DNA of 64,000 nucleotides from Hymenobacter volaticus (GTDB lineage Bacteria; Bacteroidota; Bacteroidia; Cytophagales; Hymenobacteraceae): NCBI RefSeq assembly GCF_022921055.1, contig NZ_CP095066.1, positions 62,001 to 126,000 of the forward strand, read 5' to 3'. Shown piece by piece: positions 35,728 to 47,430 of this stretch (position 1 is its first letter; each line of letters starts with the position of its first letter). The notes under the pieces were generated by a model. It saw only the letters and a program-made list of their open reading frames with translations, ran no database searches and was not told where the DNA came from. The position numbers and the translations under genes were made by a program.

Positions 35728-36501
35728 ATGAATTGGCTTACCAAAACGCTCTCCAGCAGCATTGGACGCAAGATTACCATGTCCCTAACGGGCTTGTTTC
35801 TTTGCTCGTTCCTGCTCGTGCACCTCTCCATCAACCTGATGATGCTGCTTCCTGACGGCGGTGACACGTTCAACATATGGGCGGAGTTTATGGCTACTAA
35901 CCCCATCATCCGGACGCTGGAAGTGGTGCTCCTGCTGGGACTGCTGCTGCACGCCTACCAGGGCTTGCGCTTGGCCATCACGAACCGGAAAGCGCGGGGC
36001 CCAGTGGCCTACGTGGTCAACCACACGGCCCAAAATTCCCGGTGGGCGTCGCGCAATATGACGCTGCTGGGCATCCTGTTACTGCTGTATCTAGGCGTGC
36101 ATATGGGGAATTTCTGGTTGCGCTCCCGCTTCGGGCTACTGGGCGGCCTGGTAGAAGTACAAATCCCTACTATCGACCATCCCGTCAAAGACTTGTATTC
36201 CCTGGGAGCGGCCTCGTTTAAAATTCCGTGGTATGTGACGCTTTACGTGCTGGCGCAGGTGGCACTGGGCTATCACCTCTGGCACGGCTTCCGGAGCAGC
36301 TGGCAAAGCCTGGGGCTCAACCACCGCAAGTACAATCCCATGGTCTATGGCACCGGCTACGTTTTTTCCGTCGTGGTGCCGCTGCTTTTCGCGCTCATTC
36401 CCTTGGCCATTCTTTTTAGTTCAGCCTACCAGCCGCGCGAAGCCACGCGCAACATCATCAATCATTCGCTGCAAGATAAGACGCCAATCCAGCAGCCCTG
36501 A
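35728..36501 (+). CDS. Succinate dehydrogenase/fumarate reductase cytochrome b-type subunit
   Basis: A 257-residue membrane protein of the SdhC/b558 family from ATG 35728 (MNWLTKTLSSSIGRKITMSL). Five membrane helices are visible, with His residues in VHLSINLMML, LLLHAYQGLRLAI, LGVHMGNFWLRS and GYHLWHGFRSSW, likely ligands of two hemes. Normally this subunit is followed by sdhA and sdhB. Neither is in the window, so here it is an orphan anchor. It lies between the Fe-S protein gene (130 bp gap) and the NDH-2 gene (37 bp gap), so it probably works with one of them. Confidence 0.88.
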   Translation: MNWLTKTLSSSIGRKITMSLTGLFLCSFLLVHLSINLMMLLPDGGDTFNIWAEFMATNPIIRTLEVVLLLGLLLHAYQGLRLAITNRKARGPVAYVVNHTAQNSRWASRNMTLLGILLLLYLGVHMGNFWLRSRFGLLGGLVEVQIPTIDHPVKDLYSLGAASFKIPWYVTLYVLAQVALGYHLWHGFRSSWQSLGLNHRKYNPMVYGTGYVFSVVVPLLFALIPLAILFSSAYQPREATRNIINHSLQDKTPIQQP

Positions 36502-36538
36502 GCAGCGCTCCCTATCCACTCCTTTACTAGCCAACCCT

Positions 36539-37873
36539 ATGTCTCACTTATCGGAATCATCGCTTAACGTTCCCAGAACCAACAAGCCGCGGATAGTAGT
36601 CATCGGGGGCGGGTTTGGGGCGATCAATTTCGTGCAGCGCCTACCTGGCCACGATTTTCAAGTGGTCATGCTCAGCAAGCAAAACTACCACGGCTTCTGG
36701 CCCTTACTTTACCAGGTGGCTACCGCCAGCGTGGAGCCAGAATCCATTGCCGAACCCATTCGGAAGCTGTTCCGGCGCCAGGAGGACTTTCACTTTCGCG
36801 CCGTGCCCGCTACCAGCATCGATGCGGTTGCCAAAACCGTGACGACTCCGCTCGGCCTAGTGCCCTATGACTATCTGGTGGTCGCCACGGGCACCCAGTC
36901 CAACTACTTTGGCAACGAGCAAATCCGGCAGTATGCGTTCAACCTCAAAGACCTCGGCGACGCGGTCAACTTGCGCAGCCAGCTCCTGCAAAGCCTCGAG
37001 GAGGCGAACGTCACCCAGGGTCCCACCCAACGCCACGCCTTGCTCAACATTGTAATAGCGGGGGCGGGTCCCACGGGCGTAGAACTGGCGGGTTCTCTGG
37101 CTGAAATGCGGCGGCACGTGTTGCCCTGCGACTATCCCGGGCTGAATTTCAGGGAAATGAACATTTACTTGATCGATGGGGCCAACCGCGTGCTGCCTAC
37201 GCTCTCGGCGGAAGCGAGCCACCAAACCCTGCAGGATCTACAGGAGTTGGGCGTCATCGTTAAGCTCAATGAACTAGTGACTTCTTACGATGGGCAGACC
37301 GTGATCCTGAACAGCGGCGAGCGGATTGCCTCGCACACGCTGGTATGGGCGGCTGGCGTAAAGGGGGCGCTTCTCGAAGGACTGCCGGCAAGCACGCAGG
37401 AGCGCGGCCGTTACCTCGTCAACTCTTTCAACCAGGTGCACGGGTACGACGACATTTTTGCGATTGGCGACATCGCCCTGATGAAAGCGGCCGGGTGGCC
37501 CGGCGGACACCCGCAGGTAGCCCAGCCGGCTATTCAGCAAGGCCGTCACCTAGCCAAGAACTTTCGGCGCCTGCTCCAAGGCGAGCCCTTTAAGCCCTTC
37601 AAGTATTTCAACAAAGGTGATTTAGCCGTTATCGGGCGCAACCGCGCCGTGGCCGATCTGCCGGGCGGCATTCACCTAAGTGGCTTTATTGCTTGGATGA
37701 CGTGGTTGTTCGTCCACATCTTTTTTCTGATCGGCTTTCGCAACAAGATGGTAGTGCTCGTCAACTGGCTCTACCAACTCGTCACGTTCCAGCGGGGAAC
37801 CCGCATCACCATTCTGCCCCTGAACCGGCCGGCAGCCAAGGTGGAGCAGCCGAAAGCGATGCCCATAGGTTAA
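36539..37873 (+). CDS. Type II NADH:quinone dehydrogenase (NDH-2)
   Basis: A 444-residue flavoprotein. ATG 36539 places the FAD-binding GGGFGA at residues 23-28 (RIVVIGGGFGAINFVQRLPG), and the NADH-binding IAGAGPTGVELAGSLAE is near residue 175. LSKQNYHGFWPLLYQVATAS and the late GDIALM agree with NDH-2. A C-terminal membrane-associated part contains FIAWMTWLFVHIFFLIGFRN. It oxidises NADH and reduces quinone without pumping protons. It forms the third gene of a putative operon with the Fe-S protein and the SdhC-like cytochrome. Confidence 0.93.
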   Translation: MSHLSESSLNVPRTNKPRIVVIGGGFGAINFVQRLPGHDFQVVMLSKQNYHGFWPLLYQVATASVEPESIAEPIRKLFRRQEDFHFRAVPATSIDAVAKTVTTPLGLVPYDYLVVATGTQSNYFGNEQIRQYAFNLKDLGDAVNLRSQLLQSLEEANVTQGPTQRHALLNIVIAGAGPTGVELAGSLAEMRRHVLPCDYPGLNFREMNIYLIDGANRVLPTLSAEASHQTLQDLQELGVIVKLNELVTSYDGQTVILNSGERIASHTLVWAAGVKGALLEGLPASTQERGRYLVNSFNQVHGYDDIFAIGDIALMKAAGWPGGHPQVAQPAIQQGRHLAKNFRRLLQGEPFKPFKYFNKGDLAVIGRNRAVADLPGGIHLSGFIAWMTWLFVHIFFLIGFRNKMVVLVNWLYQLVTFQRGTRITILPLNRPAAKVEQPKAMPIG

Positions 37874-37964
37874 GGCTATTCATTCGCCAGATCGTCAGGA
37901 AAGAGTTGCCGGAGCCGGGAAAGTACTGTTCGTCCCTTACTGCTAGCTAAAATAGGTGCCTTGC

Positions 37965-38879
37965 ATGGACCTCTCACAAAGCCTCGCTGATTTCCACCGA
38001 GCCCACCTGCTACCCTCCGCTAACCTGCCCCGGCGGGCGCTGGACAACCACCAGTTTTTCGTGTATAGCAGTGAGCAAACCGGGCCCCAACTGCTGCCGT
38101 ACCAACGGCGTGATTTCTACAAAATAACCTTGCTCACGGCGGGCACGGGCCAGTTGCACTACGCTAGCCGCAGCTTGCAAGTAAACCAGCCCGCCCTCGT
38201 ATTCACCAATCCGCTCGTGCCTTATGCCTGGGAAAAAGAGGCCGGGTCCCAAGGGGCACTGTACTGCTCGTTCACGAACGCCTTCTGGCAGGGAGGGGGC
38301 GGGACGAATCCGGCCCTAGCTAGTCTGCCGTTGTTTCAACCCGGCGGCGACCCGGTGTTTTTGCTGGAGTCAGACCAAGTTGCCTCATTGGCGGGCATCT
38401 TTCAGCACCTGTGGGACGAGGCTGGTACCGACTACCTCCACAAGGTTGATGTATTACGTCACTATGTGCAACTGCTGCTGCACGAAGCCCGGAAGCTCCA
38501 ACCACCCACTACTTATGCGGCCCCTACCGACGGCAACGGGCGTATCACAAGCCTCTTTCTAGAATTGCTGGAACAGCAGTTTCCGCTCGAAAACCCGGAG
38601 CAGAAACTGCGTTTGCGCACCCCCCAAGACTACGCCGCCGCGCTGGCCGTGCATGTCAATTACCTCAACCGCGCCGTGCGTCACGTCACTGGTCGTACTA
38701 CCACGGCCCTACTGGCTGGGCGACTCGTGCGCGAGGCCATCACCCTGCTCCATTACTCCACTTGGCCCGTGGCCACTATCAGCGACGCACTAGGATTTGC
38801 CTACCCCACCTATTTCAATACCTTCTACAAAAAGCACACCGGCCACACGCCCCGCCAAGCGCGCCAAACGCTGGTTTGA
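37965..38879 (+). CDS. AraC-family transcriptional regulator
   Basis: A 304-residue regulator from ATG 37965 (MDLSQSLADFHRA). The N-terminal cupin-like domain contains PYQRRDFYKITLLTAGTGQL. The C-terminal AraC-type double HTH contains DYAAALAVHVNYLNRAVRHV, LVREAITLLHYSTWPVATIS and LGFAYPTYFNTFYKKHTGHT. It reads toward the aldo/keto reductase that starts 84 bp downstream on the same strand, so it probably controls that gene. AraC members of this type are common next to small redox enzymes. Confidence 0.92.
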   Translation: MDLSQSLADFHRAHLLPSANLPRRALDNHQFFVYSSEQTGPQLLPYQRRDFYKITLLTAGTGQLHYASRSLQVNQPALVFTNPLVPYAWEKEAGSQGALYCSFTNAFWQGGGGTNPALASLPLFQPGGDPVFLLESDQVASLAGIFQHLWDEAGTDYLHKVDVLRHYVQLLLHEARKLQPPTTYAAPTDGNGRITSLFLELLEQQFPLENPEQKLRLRTPQDYAAALAVHVNYLNRAVRHVTGRTTTALLAGRLVREAITLLHYSTWPVATISDALGFAYPTYFNTFYKKHTGHTPRQARQTLV

Positions 38880-38962
38880 ATTGTGAAGGTTTTGGTTTGA
38901 TAGACAGGTGCAGCTTGGCCGTAAGAGGCGGAATTTTGCCCTGTTCAAACCAATCATCACCC

Positions 38963-39997
38963 ATGAAATACAACCTATTAGGCCTTACCGGGCTGAAAGT
39001 ATCGCAACTCTGCTTAGGTACCATGGCTTTCGGCGGCCGGGGGATTTACCGAGGCGTAGGCACGCTCGACCAGGCTGCGGCTGATGCCCAGGTTCGCCGC
39101 GCGGTGGAGGCCGGCATAAACTTCCTGGACACGGCCAACGTGTATTCCGATGGTTTATCGGAGGAAATCACTGGTCAGGCCATCCGCAACCTGGGCCTGC
39201 AGCGCGACGCGTTGGTGCTGGCCACTAAAGTATGCGGGCGCATGGGTCCTGGCCCTAACGAGCTGGGTTTGAGCCGTAAGCATATCCTGCAACAAGTAGA
39301 AGGCAGTTTGCGGCGGCTCAACACGGACTACATCGACCTTTACCAGTTGCACGGCTACGACCCACTCACGCCGCTGGAAGAAACCCTGCGCGTGCTCGAC
39401 GACCTCGTACGTAGCGGCAAAGTGCGCTACCTCGGCGCCAGCAACCTAGCTGCCTGGCAACTGATGAAGGCCCTAGCTAGCTCGGAGCGCCAAAACCTCG
39501 AAAAATTCGTGTCGCTGCAAGCTTATTATAGCCTAGCTGGCCGCGAACTCGAACGGGAATTGATTCCACTGGTGCAAGACCAACAGCTGGGCTTGCTGGT
39601 GTGGAGCCCGCTAGCAGCCGGCCTCCTCAGCGGCAAATACACCCGCGGCCAGGAAGCCCCCGTTGGTGGCCGGCTCGATGCGGGCAGCTTTATTCCCGTT
39701 GACCGCGAAAGAGCTTTTGCCATTCTAGACAGGCTGCGGCCAATGGCTGCCGCCAAGGAAGCCTCGGAAGCGCAGTTGGCCCTGGCCTGGCTGCTGCACC
39801 AACCCACGGTGAGCAGCCTCCTTATTGGGGCCACGAGGATAAACCAACTCGAAGACAACCTGCGGGCCAGTGCTATCCCGCTGACACCCGAAGAGCTACA
39901 GCAGCTCGACGACGCCAGCCAGCTAGCCCCCGAGTACCCTGGCTGGCTCATTAAGCTAAGCGGCCAGGACCGGCTATCCCAAACAGTTCTTTCTTAA
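38963..39997 (+). CDS. Aldo/keto reductase
   Basis: A 344-residue NADPH-dependent reductase of the AKR superfamily (YajO/YhdN-like). ATG 38963 gives MKYNLLGLTGLKVSQLCLGT. The catalytic tetrad is recognisable: NFLDTANVYSDG (Asp, Tyr), LVLATKVCG (Lys) and YQLHGYDPLTPLEE (His). LLVWSPLAAGLLSGKYTRG follows. The stop (TAA 39995-39997) overlaps the first bases of the CTAG-centred operator of the next gene. The upstream AraC gene is likely its regulator. Confidence 0.93.
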   Translation: MKYNLLGLTGLKVSQLCLGTMAFGGRGIYRGVGTLDQAAADAQVRRAVEAGINFLDTANVYSDGLSEEITGQAIRNLGLQRDALVLATKVCGRMGPGPNELGLSRKHILQQVEGSLRRLNTDYIDLYQLHGYDPLTPLEETLRVLDDLVRSGKVRYLGASNLAAWQLMKALASSERQNLEKFVSLQAYYSLAGRELERELIPLVQDQQLGLLVWSPLAAGLLSGKYTRGQEAPVGGRLDAGSFIPVDRERAFAILDRLRPMAAAKEASEAQLALAWLLHQPTVSSLLIGATRINQLEDNLRASAIPLTPEELQQLDDASQLAPEYPGWLIKLSGQDRLSQTVLS

Positions 39998-40008
39998 CCT
40001 AGATTAAG
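39993..40008. promoter_or_regulatory. CTAG-centred FNR-like palindrome, AhpD-like copy 1
   Basis: CTTAACCTAGATTAAG, a 16-bp inverted repeat with one mismatch. It lies 64 bp before the ATG of the AhpD-like gene at 40073 and overlaps the preceding stop codon. AAGGAGG occurs directly after it. Confidence 0.7.
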
Positions 40009-40072
40009 GAGGCGGGGGAGGGGGAGCCGACCTTTGACCCATCATTTACCACTCACTACACGCTTTTCACTC

Positions 40073-40510
40073 ATGCGCGTCAACATCCAACAAACCGAGC
40101 CCGAAGCCTTCAAAGCCGCTTACGCCCTCGAAAAGTACCTGGGCCAGTCGAGCCTGAACCCCATCCACCGCGAACTCATGCTGCTGCGCGCCTCCCAGCT
40201 CAACGGCTGCGGCTTCTGCCTCAACATGCACGTCACCGAAGCCCGCAAGCACGGCGAGACCGACCAGCGCCTGCACCTGGTCTCGGTGTGGCGCGAAGCC
40301 GGCGACTTGTTCACGGCCGAAGAGAAGGCCCTGCTCGCGCTGGCCGAAGAAGTGACGCTCATCAGCGAGCACCACGTCTCGGATGCCACCTACCAGGCGG
40401 CGGCGGCCCTCTTCGATGAGCACTACCTGGCCCAGGCCATCGTGGCCATTGCCACCATCAACTTGTGGAACCGCATCGCCATCACCACCCACATCCCCGT
40501 CCAGGCCTAA
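40073..40510 (+). CDS. Carboxymuconolactone decarboxylase/AhpD-like protein, copy 1
   Basis: A 145-residue AhpD-fold protein from ATG 40073 (MRVNIQQTEPEAFKAAYALE). The redox motif CGFCLNMH (CxxCxxxH) follows LMLLRASQLNG, as in alkylhydroperoxidase core-domain proteins. The C-terminal part has EVTLISEHHVSDATYQAAAA and IVAIATINLWNRIAI. An alternative upstream TTG (40034) would add 13 residues. An identical protein is encoded at 47431. Likely role: peroxide or thiol/disulfide defence. Confidence 0.93.
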   Translation: MRVNIQQTEPEAFKAAYALEKYLGQSSLNPIHRELMLLRASQLNGCGFCLNMHVTEARKHGETDQRLHLVSVWREAGDLFTAEEKALLALAEEVTLISEHHVSDATYQAAAALFDEHYLAQAIVAIATINLWNRIAITTHIPVQA

Positions 40511-40559
40511 GGGTCCTGGTAATCTGACGCAGGCGGCATCAGCCTGTTCCCATCCAACT

Positions 40560-40593
40560 AAAACGCTTCGACTTATATAGGTCGAAGCGTTTT
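40560..40593. terminator. Bidirectional rho-independent terminator
   Basis: A 13-bp perfect stem (40560-40572 with 40581-40593), loop TTATATAG, with A and T runs on both sides. It sits between the plus-strand AhpD-like gene and the end of the minus-strand AraC gene, so it can end both. Confidence 0.9.
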
Positions 40594-40621
40594 GTGGTTT
40601 GCAAGCCGCCCAAGAAGTAAA

Positions 40622-41470
40622 CTAACCGACCCTGGCTGGAACCAAGGCTTGGCGGGCCGCCTGGGAGGGATTGTAGCCGAATGCTTGCTTGAAGGTCCGG
40701 GAAAAATGCGCCACGTCTTCGAAGCCGACTTCCAAGTAGACGTCGGACGTTTTTTTGCCGGGGAGTAGCAGGGCGGCGTGCGCCGCTTCGAGGCGGCGCT
40801 GCCGCAGCCAGAGAGCGGGCGCCATGCCAAAATGCTTGTAAAAGTCGCGTTGAAACGTGGATACGCTACGGCCGGTTAATTGCGCAAACCGGGCAATGGG
40901 CACATTGAAAATATAGTGCTGGTGCATAAATGCCGCCAGATCTAGCTTACCCGCCTCGGCGAAGTCGAACAGCCACCCGGCCAAGGCAGGGTCTAGAGTT
41001 AGCAAAGCCAGCACGGCTTCGGTCTGTTTGAGGTGAGTTAAAGTTTTCCCCGGATCCATCCCCGGTTCCTCGCCCAGGTATGGCTGCAATGACTGAAACA
41101 AGCCACGCAACATCGGGTGCTCCGGCAGCAGGCGAACAGGCTCGTGGGTAGCAGCGTCCGAAGCGGGTAGCGCTTGCTGCAGCGCATAGGCTTGCAAAAA
41201 CGGCTGGGGGAGCAAGAGGAATATAGCCTGGAAAGGGCCCTGGCCTGGTACTGGACGTTTCTCTAATTTGACCAGCGTATTGCGGCGCAGCAGCACCGTG
41301 TTGCCAGCTTGGTAATGATGCGCGCCAGCTGCTGCTACCAGCCGCATTTCACCCGCCACGATGTGGCACAGGGTGTGGTCGGGCACGTAGGCTTGCGGAA
41401 CACAGTGTTTGTCCGGCTTTCGCACAAACAACACGTCGGAATCAAGTTTCGGGGAAGGGAAATTATTCAT
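40622..41470 (-). CDS. AraC-family regulator (SDR-linked, pair 1)
   Basis: A 282-residue AraC regulator. The N-terminal sensor contains PDHTLCHIVAGEMRLVAAAG and GNTVLLRRNTLVKLEKRPV. The DNA-binding domain contains NVPIARFAQLTGRSVSTFQR, FYKHFGMAPALWLRQRRLEA and YLEVGFEDVAHFSRTFKQAF. It follows an SDR gene on the same strand (87 bp gap). The same order, with a homologous regulator, occurs at 56144-57792. It probably controls the SDR. Confidence 0.92.
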   Translation of the reverse strand: MNNFPSPKLDSDVLFVRKPDKHCVPQAYVPDHTLCHIVAGEMRLVAAAGAHHYQAGNTVLLRRNTLVKLEKRPVPGQGPFQAIFLLLPQPFLQAYALQQALPASDAATHEPVRLLPEHPMLRGLFQSLQPYLGEEPGMDPGKTLTHLKQTEAVLALLTLDPALAGWLFDFAEAGKLDLAAFMHQHYIFNVPIARFAQLTGRSVSTFQRDFYKHFGMAPALWLRQRRLEAAHAALLLPGKKTSDVYLEVGFEDVAHFSRTFKQAFGYNPSQAARQALVPARVG

Positions 41471-41557
41471 AGACGTATGAAGGCTAAACTACCGAATGGC
41501 CGTAACCCAGCTGAGTTACCGCCCTGTTCGAGAGTCCAGAGCGGGGTGAACCAACTC

Positions 41558-42289
41558 TTACATGGGCTGATCCAATGGGCGGATAAGCAAATCGTTCACG
41601 GCAACATGGGCGGGCTGGCTGAGCAGATACACCACAGCATTGGCGATGTCGTCGGCCGTCAGGCGCTGCATGGGGGGCATCTGGCTGACCATGGCCCCAA
41701 TCTTTGGGCTGGTAATATCATGACCAAGCTCGGTCATAACAGAGCCCGGGTAAATTGTCGATACTTTGATCTGGCCGGCCAACTCCTCGCGCAAGGTTTC
41801 CATTACGGCCCGAACGGCAAACTTGGTTGCGCTGTAAACGCCCGTTCCAGCGTGGGTTTTAAAGCCCGCCGTCGAAGAAGTAGCCAGGATGTGACCGGTA
41901 CCCCGTTCCAGCATGTGCGGCAGGACGGCCTGGATCCCGTAGAGTACGCCTTTGAGGTTGATGTCGATCATCCGCTCCCACTCTTCCACTTGGTACTCGT
42001 CGAAGAAAGAAACCGGCATCACGCCGGCATTGTTCCAGAGCACGTCTACGCGCCCGAAGCGGGCAATAGCTTGCTGAATCAGATTATCCATGTCGGCGCG
42101 CTGACTCACGTCGGTCCGGACATAATGAGCATGTTCGCCGAGTTCGGCCACCAAAGCTTGGAGTTGATCTTCACGGCGGGCGGCGAGCACCACTTTGGCG
42201 CCCAGTTGGACGAGTTTGCGGGCGGTAGCGGCTCCCATACCGCTACTCGCTCCCGTGATGACAACAACTTGGTTTTGCAGGTTTTCCAT
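41558..42289 (-). CDS. Short-chain dehydrogenase/reductase (pair 1)
   Basis: A 243-residue classical SDR from ATG at 42289 (MENLQNQVVVITGASSGMGA). The cofactor motif TGASSGMG is at residues 12-19. NNAGVMP follows, and the active-site part has TSSTAGFKTHAGTGVYSATK (Ser, Tyr, Lys). The fold resembles the YdfG/serine dehydrogenase-like oxidoreductases, and the substrate is unknown. It is upstream of the AraC gene on the same strand. An extended start at 42376 is possible but would precede the usual first beta strand. Confidence 0.92.
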   Translation of the reverse strand: MENLQNQVVVITGASSGMGAATARKLVQLGAKVVLAARREDQLQALVAELGEHAHYVRTDVSQRADMDNLIQQAIARFGRVDVLWNNAGVMPVSFFDEYQVEEWERMIDINLKGVLYGIQAVLPHMLERGTGHILATSSTAGFKTHAGTGVYSATKFAVRAVMETLREELAGQIKVSTIYPGSVMTELGHDITSPKIGAMVSQMPPMQRLTADDIANAVVYLLSQPAHVAVNDLLIRPLDQPM

Positions 42290-42703
42290 GGCAACAGAAG
42301 AATTAAGTACCCGGCAAAGGTCTTGGCTGGCTGCAGGAATTAGTTGTCTCAGTTGGTCATACTTTGTTGTCTGCAACGGTCATTTGCACGGACCTAAGCG
42401 TTCCGTTCTGAACCGTTATTCGGCTAGTATATTAGGTTGTTAATATGTTCCTCCGGTGAGCTTTAGCAAGTCCTACGCGAGCTTTACTTTCACTACCTGA
42501 TTCAGCCCACTTGCTGCAGCTTGGTAAAGCAAGTGCTGATGGTTCAGGACTGCGCTTTTAACCAGTTTAATACTAGTGGAGCACCTAACTGAATATCCCC
42601 ATTTGCTAGTTGCCCACTTAAGTAGCAAAAGAATTTGAGTATTGGATTTCTGAAAACTTGGGGCCGTTTTAATTACTCTCTCAGCTGCGCTAACTATACC
42701 CTC
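42290..42703. other. Intergenic, divergent promoter region
   Basis: About 410 bp between the minus-strand SDR and the plus-strand sigma54 activator. No gene is recognised and no obvious hairpin is seen. It must contain the promoters of both flanking genes. Confidence 0.5.
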
Positions 42704-45396
<2,693 letters not shown>

Positions 45397-45744
45397 TAGT
45401 GCCGGGTATCGGGCGAGGCTTACCTGTTCACTTAGTAAGCCCTGGTTAATAATCTTATGCCAAGCAATCGCGTAGCCCAGCAGGAAAAAACGAGTGGCCT
45501 AAATCCTCGATATATCGTGGGTTGAAGCACGGTTCCACGTAATACCGAGTACTAACAACGGCTACTTCTATGTAAGTAATTGATTGTCAACAGTATAATT
45601 TATGGCATCTAGCTTGTATTCGTTTTCAGGCATTGTCAAGGAGAGCAAATCAGTAGCGTATTCCGGAAAGCTGATCTCCAATCCAATAGCAGGAAACTCT
45701 TTACAAACCTGGCCTAACTAAAAGGGCCAAAAAACAAGCTAGTT
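45397..45744. other. Intergenic region with a weak sigma54-type promoter candidate
   Basis: About 350 bp without a gene. TGGCATC-TAGC-TTGTA at 45603-45618 partly fits the -24/-12 consensus (the GC of the -12 element is GT). The next gene starts about 125 bp later. Confidence 0.4.
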
Positions 45745-46512
45745 ATGAAAATTGTAGTCATCGGTGGTAGCGGGCTCATCGGAAGTAAGGTTGTGGATCG
45801 GCTTCGCCAGTTGGGCCACGAGGTAGTGGCGGCTTCTCCTACATCTGGGGTAAACACAGTGACCGGGGAGGGCTTACCCGCGGCCTTGGCTGGCGCGCAA
45901 GTGGTGGTGGACGTCGCTAATTCGCCTTCGTTCGAGGACCAGCCGGTTATGGAGTTTTTTCAGAAGTCGGGCCGTCACCTGCTCGCGGCCGAAGCTACCG
46001 CCGGCGTTCGGCACCACGTCGCGTTGTCGGTAGTAGGTACTGAGCGCTTACAGCAAAGCGGCTACTTCCGCGCCAAATTAGTGCAGGAGAATCTTATTAA
46101 AAGCTCCGGCATTCCGTATACCATTGTGCGCGCCACCCAATTCATGGAATTCCTGGCTTCAATAGCTGCCTTTTCTACGACGGGAAATGTCGTTCGTGTT
46201 TCCCCGGCCGGTATCCAGCCAATTGCCGCTGACGATGTAGCCGATGCCCTGGTAGATGTTACCCTCAGACATCCACTTAACAGCATTCTCGAAATAGCAG
46301 GCCCGGAGCTGTTCAGCCTAAGCGCCCTTATCCGGCGCTACTTAGCGAAAAAGGAAGATCCTCGCCATGTTATTGCTGACAGCCATGCCCAGTATTCCGG
46401 CGCTGATTTAGATGAGTTAACGCTTGTGCCAGGCAAAGATGCGCGCCTAGGTAAAATCAATCTCGAGACGTGGTACGCCAATCAGCCAGTTATGGCTCAA
46501 CCGTTAACGTAG
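45745..46512 (+). CDS. NmrA-like/atypical SDR NAD(P)-binding protein
   Basis: A 255-residue protein starting MKIVVIGGSGLIGSKVVDRL, with the nucleotide-binding GGSGLIG at residues 7-13. VVDVANSPSFEDQPVMEFFQ, VRHHVALSVVGTERLQQSGY and YTIVRATQFMEF match NAD(P)-dependent atypical SDRs of the NmrA type. Such proteins are commonly annotated as SDR family oxidoreductases or NAD-dependent epimerases. It follows the sigma54 activator and could be one of its targets. Confidence 0.9.
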   Translation: MKIVVIGGSGLIGSKVVDRLRQLGHEVVAASPTSGVNTVTGEGLPAALAGAQVVVDVANSPSFEDQPVMEFFQKSGRHLLAAEATAGVRHHVALSVVGTERLQQSGYFRAKLVQENLIKSSGIPYTIVRATQFMEFLASIAAFSTTGNVVRVSPAGIQPIAADDVADALVDVTLRHPLNSILEIAGPELFSLSALIRRYLAKKEDPRHVIADSHAQYSGADLDELTLVPGKDARLGKINLETWYANQPVMAQPLT

Positions 46513-47077
46513 CACCAACCTGTTAACCGCCTGCCTGTTGGAACGAAGAGAACGGCCTTGGTTCACGAGCCTAGTACAAGGTCGCTCACGTTTATGCCGT
46601 ATTCTTACGACTACAGGCCAACAACGCGACGAGTCAACGGACAGCTACCGGCTTATATAGCATACTGGCCCAGAAAGCTAAGGAATTGATTAATTGATCA
46701 AACAGGTTGAACCGATTCATTTTTCACTTCTGAATTGATGGCCAGCCATAAGTGAAATAGCGGTAGGTGCAGGCTGTGACCCACCTTAAACGAAGCACGC
46801 TTGTCAACTATTTCTCGACCACCACTTCGCTGTAAGCCGAACTGACTGTTCGTCGCCACCCCCCGATTACTGATAAAAAGTGCGGCTGCTTTGTTTCCCA
46901 TAGCACAATACCCCGCTGGCTTCCAGTTGCCAACTCCCTGACGGCTTAACGTGAACGGGTTACCAAGGGTAGCTAACCTAAGTTTTCAGTGGCTAGCACG
47001 AGGCTCTCAACAGGCCCAAATTTGTACACAGCCATCATCCTTACGCAGTAGCAGCAAGGCAACCCTAATCCTTAGTG
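46513..47077. other. Intergenic, no gene recognised
   Basis: About 565 bp. A partial minus-strand open frame at 46698-46901 shows nothing I recognise. TTGATTAATTGATCAA occurs near 46686, a weak FNR-like look-alike with the wrong spacing. Confidence 0.45.
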
Positions 47078-47245
47078 ATGAAAAGTCGTGCTCGGGTCCC
47101 TTTTTTACTGGTGCTCGCCTTTGCTCTGTTAGGGCTTCTTGGGTGCCAAGCGTTTGCAAGCTTCTTACATGCGGGCGGATGCATGCTCTTAGTGGGGCTC
47201 CTGGTAGGGGGTGCGCTCTATGTTGCCGAGCGAAATCATCACTAG
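47078..47245 (+). CDS. Small hydrophobic protein, possible lipoprotein
   Basis: A 55-residue ORF, MKSRARVPFLLVLAFALLGL, then LGCQAFASFLHAGG and a second hydrophobic stretch (MLLVGLLVGGALYVA). LLGC could be a lipobox; otherwise the protein has two membrane helices. It lies about 100 bp upstream of the second operator/AhpD-like unit. No family recognised. Confidence 0.45.
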   Translation: MKSRARVPFLLVLAFALLGLLGCQAFASFLHAGGCMLLVGLLVGGALYVAERNHH

Positions 47246-47350
47246 CCCTGAGATACTACTTCTGCTACCAGGATTCTACAATAGTCAGCAGCTGGTAACC
47301 AAGCGCTCTTGACGTATTCTCACACCTGCTTCCACGGTGTATACGCCGTT

Positions 47351-47366
47351 CTTAATCTAGATTAAG
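47351..47366. promoter_or_regulatory. CTAG-centred FNR-like palindrome, AhpD-like copy 2
   Basis: CTTAATCTAGATTAAG, a perfect 16-bp palindrome, 64 bp before the ATG of the second AhpD-like gene. The core TTAAT-CTAG-ATTAA fits the layout of FNR/CRP boxes. This is the best copy of the motif. Confidence 0.75.
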
Positions 47367-47430
47367 GAGGCGGGGGAGGGGGAGCCGACCTTTGACCCAT
47401 CATTTACCACTCACTACACGCTTTTCACTC

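Larger units (their letters stand above)
39993..40510 (+). repeat. Duplicated unit, copy 1 (operator plus AhpD-like gene)
   Basis: A 518-bp block nearly identical to 47351-47868 at a constant offset of 7358 bp. I count five differences: one in the operator and four synonymous ones late in the gene. The similarity starts at the palindrome and ends at the stop codon. Confidence 0.9.

Noticed and set aside
46686..46701. TTGATTAATTGATCAA as another FNR-like site
   Set aside because: The half sites do not have the four-base spacing of the CTAG-centred motif and the symmetry is broken.
46698..46901. 67-codon minus-strand frame
   Set aside because: No recognisable family, no plausible neighbours and no ribosome-binding context.
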